Assembly (NCBI GenBank): GCA_001603415.1
Contig: LUYY01000092.1
Coordinates: forward strand, 1-8,578
From: Bacteroidales bacterium Bact_07
GTDB lineage: Bacteria > Bacteroidota > Bacteroidia > Bacteroidales > Tenuifilaceae
DNA length: 8,578 bases
Reading direction: 5' to 3'
Shown here: piece by piece, positions 7,259-8,578 of the stretch
Numbering within the stretch: position 1 is the first letter of the stretch
How the letters are laid out: each line of letters starts with the position of its first letter
The notes under the pieces: generated by a model
What the model saw: only the letters and a program-made list of their open reading frames with translations
Databases searched by the model: none
What the model was told of the DNA's origin: nothing
Program-made: the position numbers and the translations under genes

Positions 7259-8147
7259 GGTTTATTATGTTTTGGTTTTGTTGATTTTCAAATGCTATTC
7301 GAACACTATTGGCTCGAGCAATTAGGGTTTGCAGTTCACTGTAGTTATTTTGTCGTATATATGCTTCCATCTGCCTCAACTGTTGCTGTAACTCCGAAAG
7401 AGCATTCAAAATGTTTTCCTTATTCTGATGGATAATGGGAATCCACATGTTTGCGCTGCTCTGAGCCAAGCGGGTCATGGAATCGAAGCCGCTTGATGCG
7501 GCTTTTAGCGTATTGCTGATATCATAGGGATTATTAGCTACCGAGTTTGCAAGGGCATAAGCTGCCAGTTGTGGAAGATGCGATACAAAGGACATTAGCC
7601 TATCGTGTTCGGTAGAGTCGGCAAATTCGATTCTTGCGCCAAGCAACTCCCATAGCCCCGCAACCATTTCAACCGAACGGATTGTGGAAAGATGTTCGTC
7701 GCATATGAAAGCTAATTTGCCGCTAAATAGGTTTGCCGATGCACATTGTGGCCCTTGCCCTGAATTTCCTGCCATTGGATGCGACGAAACAAATTGTCCA
7801 CGCATGGGATGCGTCAGCAGGTTCTCGTTAATGGCTGCTTTTACTGAGCCCACATCGAAAACAACAAGATTCTGCTTTGCCCTGTGGAGTAGTGTATGAA
7901 CTATTGTTACAATTTGGTTAACCGGTGTGGCCACAGCCACAACGTCAGACTCTTGGGCTATTCTCTCAAGCGTTGAAGCGGAGTTAATATACCCTGTGCT
8001 TAGGCAGTAGTTAGTATTGTTTGAATTTATGTCGTATCCAATTGTCGTTTTAACCTTTCCCTTAAGTCCTGCTGCAATCGATGCCCCAATTTGGCCTAAG
8101 CCAATTATTCCAAGGGTTAAATCATTAAAATTCATTGCTTTCATCAT
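7233..8147 (-). CDS. tyrA: Prephenate dehydrogenase
   Basis: TyrA oxidatively decarboxylates prephenate to 4-hydroxyphenylpyruvate, committing carbon to tyrosine. The 304-residue protein starts with a Rossmann fold, GIIGLGQIGASIAAGL (13-28), and Asp39 in GYDIN points to NAD+ preference. FDVGSVKA (97-104), SHPMAGNSGQGP (122-133, active-site His123), EHDRLMSFVSHLPQLAAYAL (180-199) and RLAQSSANMW (226-235) are the family signatures. No ACT domain is present, so feedback by tyrosine may rely on expression or on an unusual site. Possible starts are the ATGs at 8147, 8144 and 8135. The last leaves only eight residues before the nucleotide-binding strand and is equally plausible. It is the first structural gene after the tandem Tyr-codon leaders, which fits its branch of the pathway. 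Confidence 0.94.
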   Translation of the reverse strand: MMKAMNFNDLTLGIIGLGQIGASIAAGLKGKVKTTIGYDINSNNTNYCLSTGYINSASTLERIAQESDVVAVATPVNQIVTIVHTLLHRAKQNLVVFDVGSVKAAINENLLTHPMRGQFVSSHPMAGNSGQGPQCASANLFSGKLAFICDEHLSTIRSVEMVAGLWELLGARIEFADSTEHDRLMSFVSHLPQLAAYALANSVANNPYDISNTLKAASSGFDSMTRLAQSSANMWIPIIHQNKENILNALSELQQQLRQMEAYIRQNNYSELQTLIARANSVRIAFENQQNQNIINHDKQKVKN

Positions 8148-8157
8148 TGAAATTCAT
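8125..8157 (-). other. Ten-codon frame overlapping the tyrA start, made by a 15-nt direct repeat
   Basis: ATGAATTTCAATGAT (8157-8143) recurs with one mismatch at 8135-8121, where it forms the inner tyrA start. The upstream copy opens a 10-codon frame (MNFNDESNEF, stop 8127-8125) in a different frame from tyrA. AGGA lies 11 nt before that ATG, closer than to any tyrA ATG. It could couple translation into tyrA or be a remnant of a duplicated start region. No function is shown. Confidence 0.3.
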
Positions 8158-8180
8158 ATATGCGTTAGTCCTGTATCAAT

Positions 8181-8210
8181 AAAAAAAGCCCCGTTTTAGC
8201 GGAGCTTTTT
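8181..8210 (-). terminator. Attenuator terminator 2
   Basis: AAAAAGCTCCG (8210-8200), loop CTAAAA and CGGGGCTTTTT (8193-8183) form an 11-bp stem with one U·G pair, and the T-run covers 8187-8181. It lies 33 nt before the first tyrA ATG (8147) and would block the whole operon when formed. The A-rich 5' arm could also support termination of plus-strand transcripts. Confidence 0.9.
8182..8206 (-). repeat. Copy 2 of a 25-nt terminator repeat
   Basis: The minus-strand sequence 8206-8182 matches 8364-8340 at 24 of 25 positions, including the identical CTAAAA loop. The only difference is T for C at 8203, which turns a C-G pair into U·G and is also the bulged base of antiterminator 2. The matching copy is terminator 1. 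Confidence 0.85.
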
Positions 8211-8252
8211 ATTCCTTTGGTCATTATAGACATAGGTATTCAAGCCCGCTGG

Positions 8253-8306
8253 TTAAGGGAAATAGTAATAGTAGTAGTAATAATGCTTCCTTACGGTAGT
8301 ACTCAT
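8253..8306 (-). CDS. Poly-tyrosine leader peptide 2 of the tyr/aro operon attenuator
   Basis: The short form is MSTTVRKHYYYYYYYFP, 17 codons from ATG 8306 to TAA 8255-8253. It has seven consecutive Tyr codons (TAT and TAC mixed, 8282-8262), then Phe and Pro. An in-frame ATG at 8336 would extend it to 27 residues with MEYKAKIFLD in front, adding one more Tyr and one Phe. Neither ATG has a good Shine-Dalgarno sequence, so the start is uncertain. The run ends just before the antiterminator segment and is followed by terminator 2. Its near-exclusive Tyr content matches tyrA as the first downstream gene. It is inferred to be a cis-acting stall site sensing charged tRNA-Tyr. Confidence 0.85.
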   Translation of the reverse strand: MSTTVRKHYYYYYYYFP

Positions 8307-8309
8307 ATC

Positions 8310-8342
8310 CAAAAATATTTTTGCCTTATATTCCATAACAAA
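8310..8342 (-). promoter_or_regulatory. Possible second promoter between the two attenuators
   Basis: TTTG (8342-8339, made by the T-run of terminator 1) is followed after 21 nt by TATTTTTG (8317-8310), a perfect TAnnTTTG. A transcript from here would start near 8305, on or beside the ATG of leader peptide 2, so it would be nearly leaderless. The motif is low complexity and could be chance. Confidence 0.35.
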
Positions 8343-8364
8343 AAAGCCCCGTTTTAGCGGGGCT
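8340..8364 (-). terminator. Attenuator terminator 1
   Basis: In the transcribed direction AGCCCCG (8364-8358), loop CTAAAA and CGGGGCT (8351-8345) form a 7-bp stem with six G-C pairs, running into six T residues (8345-8340). It begins 27 nt after the leader peptide 1 stop codon and lies entirely upstream of tyrA, so it is a premature-termination site and not the end of a gene. Confidence 0.9.
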
Positions 8365-8461
8365 GGTTTTATTGTTAACTGGTTATACCTTTTATAATGT
8401 ACAACAATTACCAAGCCCCCACTTGCTAAAGTAGAAGTAGTAGCCGTAATAGTAATTGTTG
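8340..8461 (-). promoter_or_regulatory. Attenuator 1: mutually exclusive hairpins around leader peptide 1
   Basis: Three pairings compete in the minus-strand RNA. Hairpin 1:2 pairs 8461-8450 with 8413-8402 over 12 bp including one G·U. Antiterminator 2:3 pairs GGGGCT (8419-8414) and GGU (8412-8410) with ACCAGCCCC (8367-8359), 9 bp with one bulged U (8413). Terminator 3:4 is 8364-8358 with 8351-8345. Segment 2 is shared by the first two and segment 3 by the last two. A ribosome stalled on the Tyr codons covers segment 1 and leaves segment 2 free for the antiterminator; a ribosome reaching the stop codon covers segment 2 and permits termination. Pairings were read by eye, without energy calculation. 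Confidence 0.8.
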
Positions 8462-8475
8462 ATTCTCGTGTTCAT
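8392..8475 (-). CDS. Aromatic leader peptide 1 of the tyr/aro operon attenuator
   Basis: This is a 27-codon reading frame (ATG 8475, TAA 8394-8392). AAGGA (8488-8484), 8 nt before the ATG, is an unusually good Shine-Dalgarno for this window. The peptide begins MNTRINN, continues with YYYGYYFYF (codons 8-16) and SKWGLG, and ends NCCTL. Six Tyr, two Phe and one Trp in 27 codons is far from ordinary composition and is what leader peptides of aromatic attenuators look like. Codons 19-22 (W-G-L-G) are themselves the RNA segment that can form the antiterminator, and codons 6-8 form the competing hairpin, so position as well as content matters. It is followed by terminator 1 and is expected to act in cis as a ribosome-stalling sensor for charged tRNA-Tyr and perhaps tRNA-Phe. 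No function for the peptide product itself is implied. Confidence 0.85.
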   Translation of the reverse strand: MNTRINNYYYGYYFYFSKWGLGNCCTL

Positions 8476-8494
8476 TTCTCTCGTCCTTGTTTTG

Positions 8495-8525
8495 CAATAT
8501 TAAATAATGTAATTCACAAATCAAA
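8495..8525 (-). promoter_or_regulatory. Main promoter of the aromatic operon (Bacteroidota type)
   Basis: On the minus strand TTTG (8525-8522) is followed after exactly 19 nt by TAATATTG (8502-8495). This fits the phylum consensus TTTG-N19-21-TAnnTTTG with one mismatch. Transcription would start near 8490, about 15 nt before the first leader peptide ATG. A very short 5' UTR ahead of a leader peptide is the expected layout for an attenuator. Confidence 0.7.
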
Positions 8526-8539
8526 AGGATGATTAAGAT

Positions 8540-8547
8540 TATTTTTG
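8540..8547 (+). promoter_or_regulatory. Isolated -7-like element pointing out of the window
   Basis: TATTTTTG matches TAnnTTTG on the plus strand near the right edge, facing away from the aromatic operon. No TTTG is found 17-23 nt upstream. It might serve a divergent gene beyond the window, but it may equally be chance. Confidence 0.2.
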
Positions 8548-8578
8548 CAGAAATTTGAATTTCATTTGCAAGTAACCG

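Larger units (their letters stand above)
8181..8250 (-). promoter_or_regulatory. Attenuator 2: antiterminator/terminator switch around leader peptide 2
   Basis: AGCGGGCTT (8250-8242), starting 3 nt after the leader 2 stop, can pair with AAGC(T)CCGCT (8207-8198) over 9 bp with one bulged U at 8203. That pairing uses the 5' arm and loop edge of terminator 2 (8210-8200), so the two structures exclude each other. A ribosome on the stop codon would mask 8250-8242, while one stalled on the early Tyr codons would leave it free. I found only weak candidates for a 1:2 hairpin here, such as TAAGG (8293-8289) with CCTTA (8258-8254). Confidence 0.75.

Noticed and set aside
8165..8233. A 22-codon frame on the minus strand beginning MSIMTKGIKSSAK and running through terminator 2
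   Set aside because: It spans the terminator hairpin and T-run, has no ribosome binding site or aromatic codon bias, and its codons simply follow from the hairpin sequence.
8253..8285. The trinucleotide-like repeat in the leader as a simple microsatellite
   Set aside because: The run mixes TAT and TAC and stays in frame after an ATG, and an equivalent but non-identical Tyr-rich block occurs in leader 1 with the same hairpin arrangement, so codon selection explains it better than slippage.
8181..8364. The two similar hairpins as a CRISPR-like or mobile-element repeat
   Set aside because: There are only two copies, both are terminators with T-runs in the operon direction, and no spacer array, terminal repeat or transposase frame is present.
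8181..8490. T-box or other tRNA/metabolite riboswitch in the leader
   Set aside because: I see no T-box sequence or specifier-loop layout, and the Tyr codons lie in translatable frames with ATG starts, which fits leader-peptide attenuation.

Overview
The window looks like chromosomal DNA from a member of the Bacteroidota. The proteins resemble that phylum's versions, most starts have no clear Shine-Dalgarno sequence, and the best promoter candidate fits the phylum's TTTG / TAnnTTTG consensus instead of a sigma-70 -35/-10 pair. Genus and species cannot be read from this sequence.

Layout. (1) 63-1283, plus strand: one gene for a saccharopine-dehydrogenase-like (fungal Lys1-type) oxidoreductase. 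(2) 1299-1326: a strong hairpin terminator between convergent genes that also contains the aroC stop codon. (3) 8147 down to 1314, minus strand: a tight seven-gene aromatic amino acid operon in the order tyrA, DAHP synthase/chorismate mutase fusion, aroB, aroD, aroE, aroA, aroC. Gaps are 25 nt or less, and two junctions overlap by 26 and 32 nt. Together the genes supply every step from PEP plus erythrose-4-phosphate to chorismate except shikimate kinase. They also supply chorismate to prephenate, and prephenate to 4-hydroxyphenylpyruvate (the tyrosine branch). No aroK, pheA or aminotransferase gene is present here. (4) 8148-8578: a roughly 430-nt leader with no ordinary gene.

The leader is the most interesting part. 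Read on the minus strand it holds a consensus promoter, a short peptide rich in aromatic codons (YYYGYYFYF, then W), an intrinsic terminator, a second short peptide with seven consecutive Tyr codons, and a second terminator nearly identical to the first; tyrA follows. In each unit a segment just downstream of the Tyr codons can pair, over 9 bp with a single bulged U, with the 5' arm of the terminator, giving a competing antiterminator. The first unit also has a 12-bp hairpin that pairs the first Asn-Asn-Tyr codons with the antiterminator segment. This is the architecture of ribosome-mediated transcription attenuation, present twice in series. The likely logic is that ribosomes stalling on uncharged tRNA-Tyr (and at the first unit perhaps tRNA-Phe) let polymerase pass both gates, while tyrosine sufficiency ends transcription before tyrA. 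The regulatory behaviour is inferred; the peptides, hairpins and pairings are read directly from the sequence.
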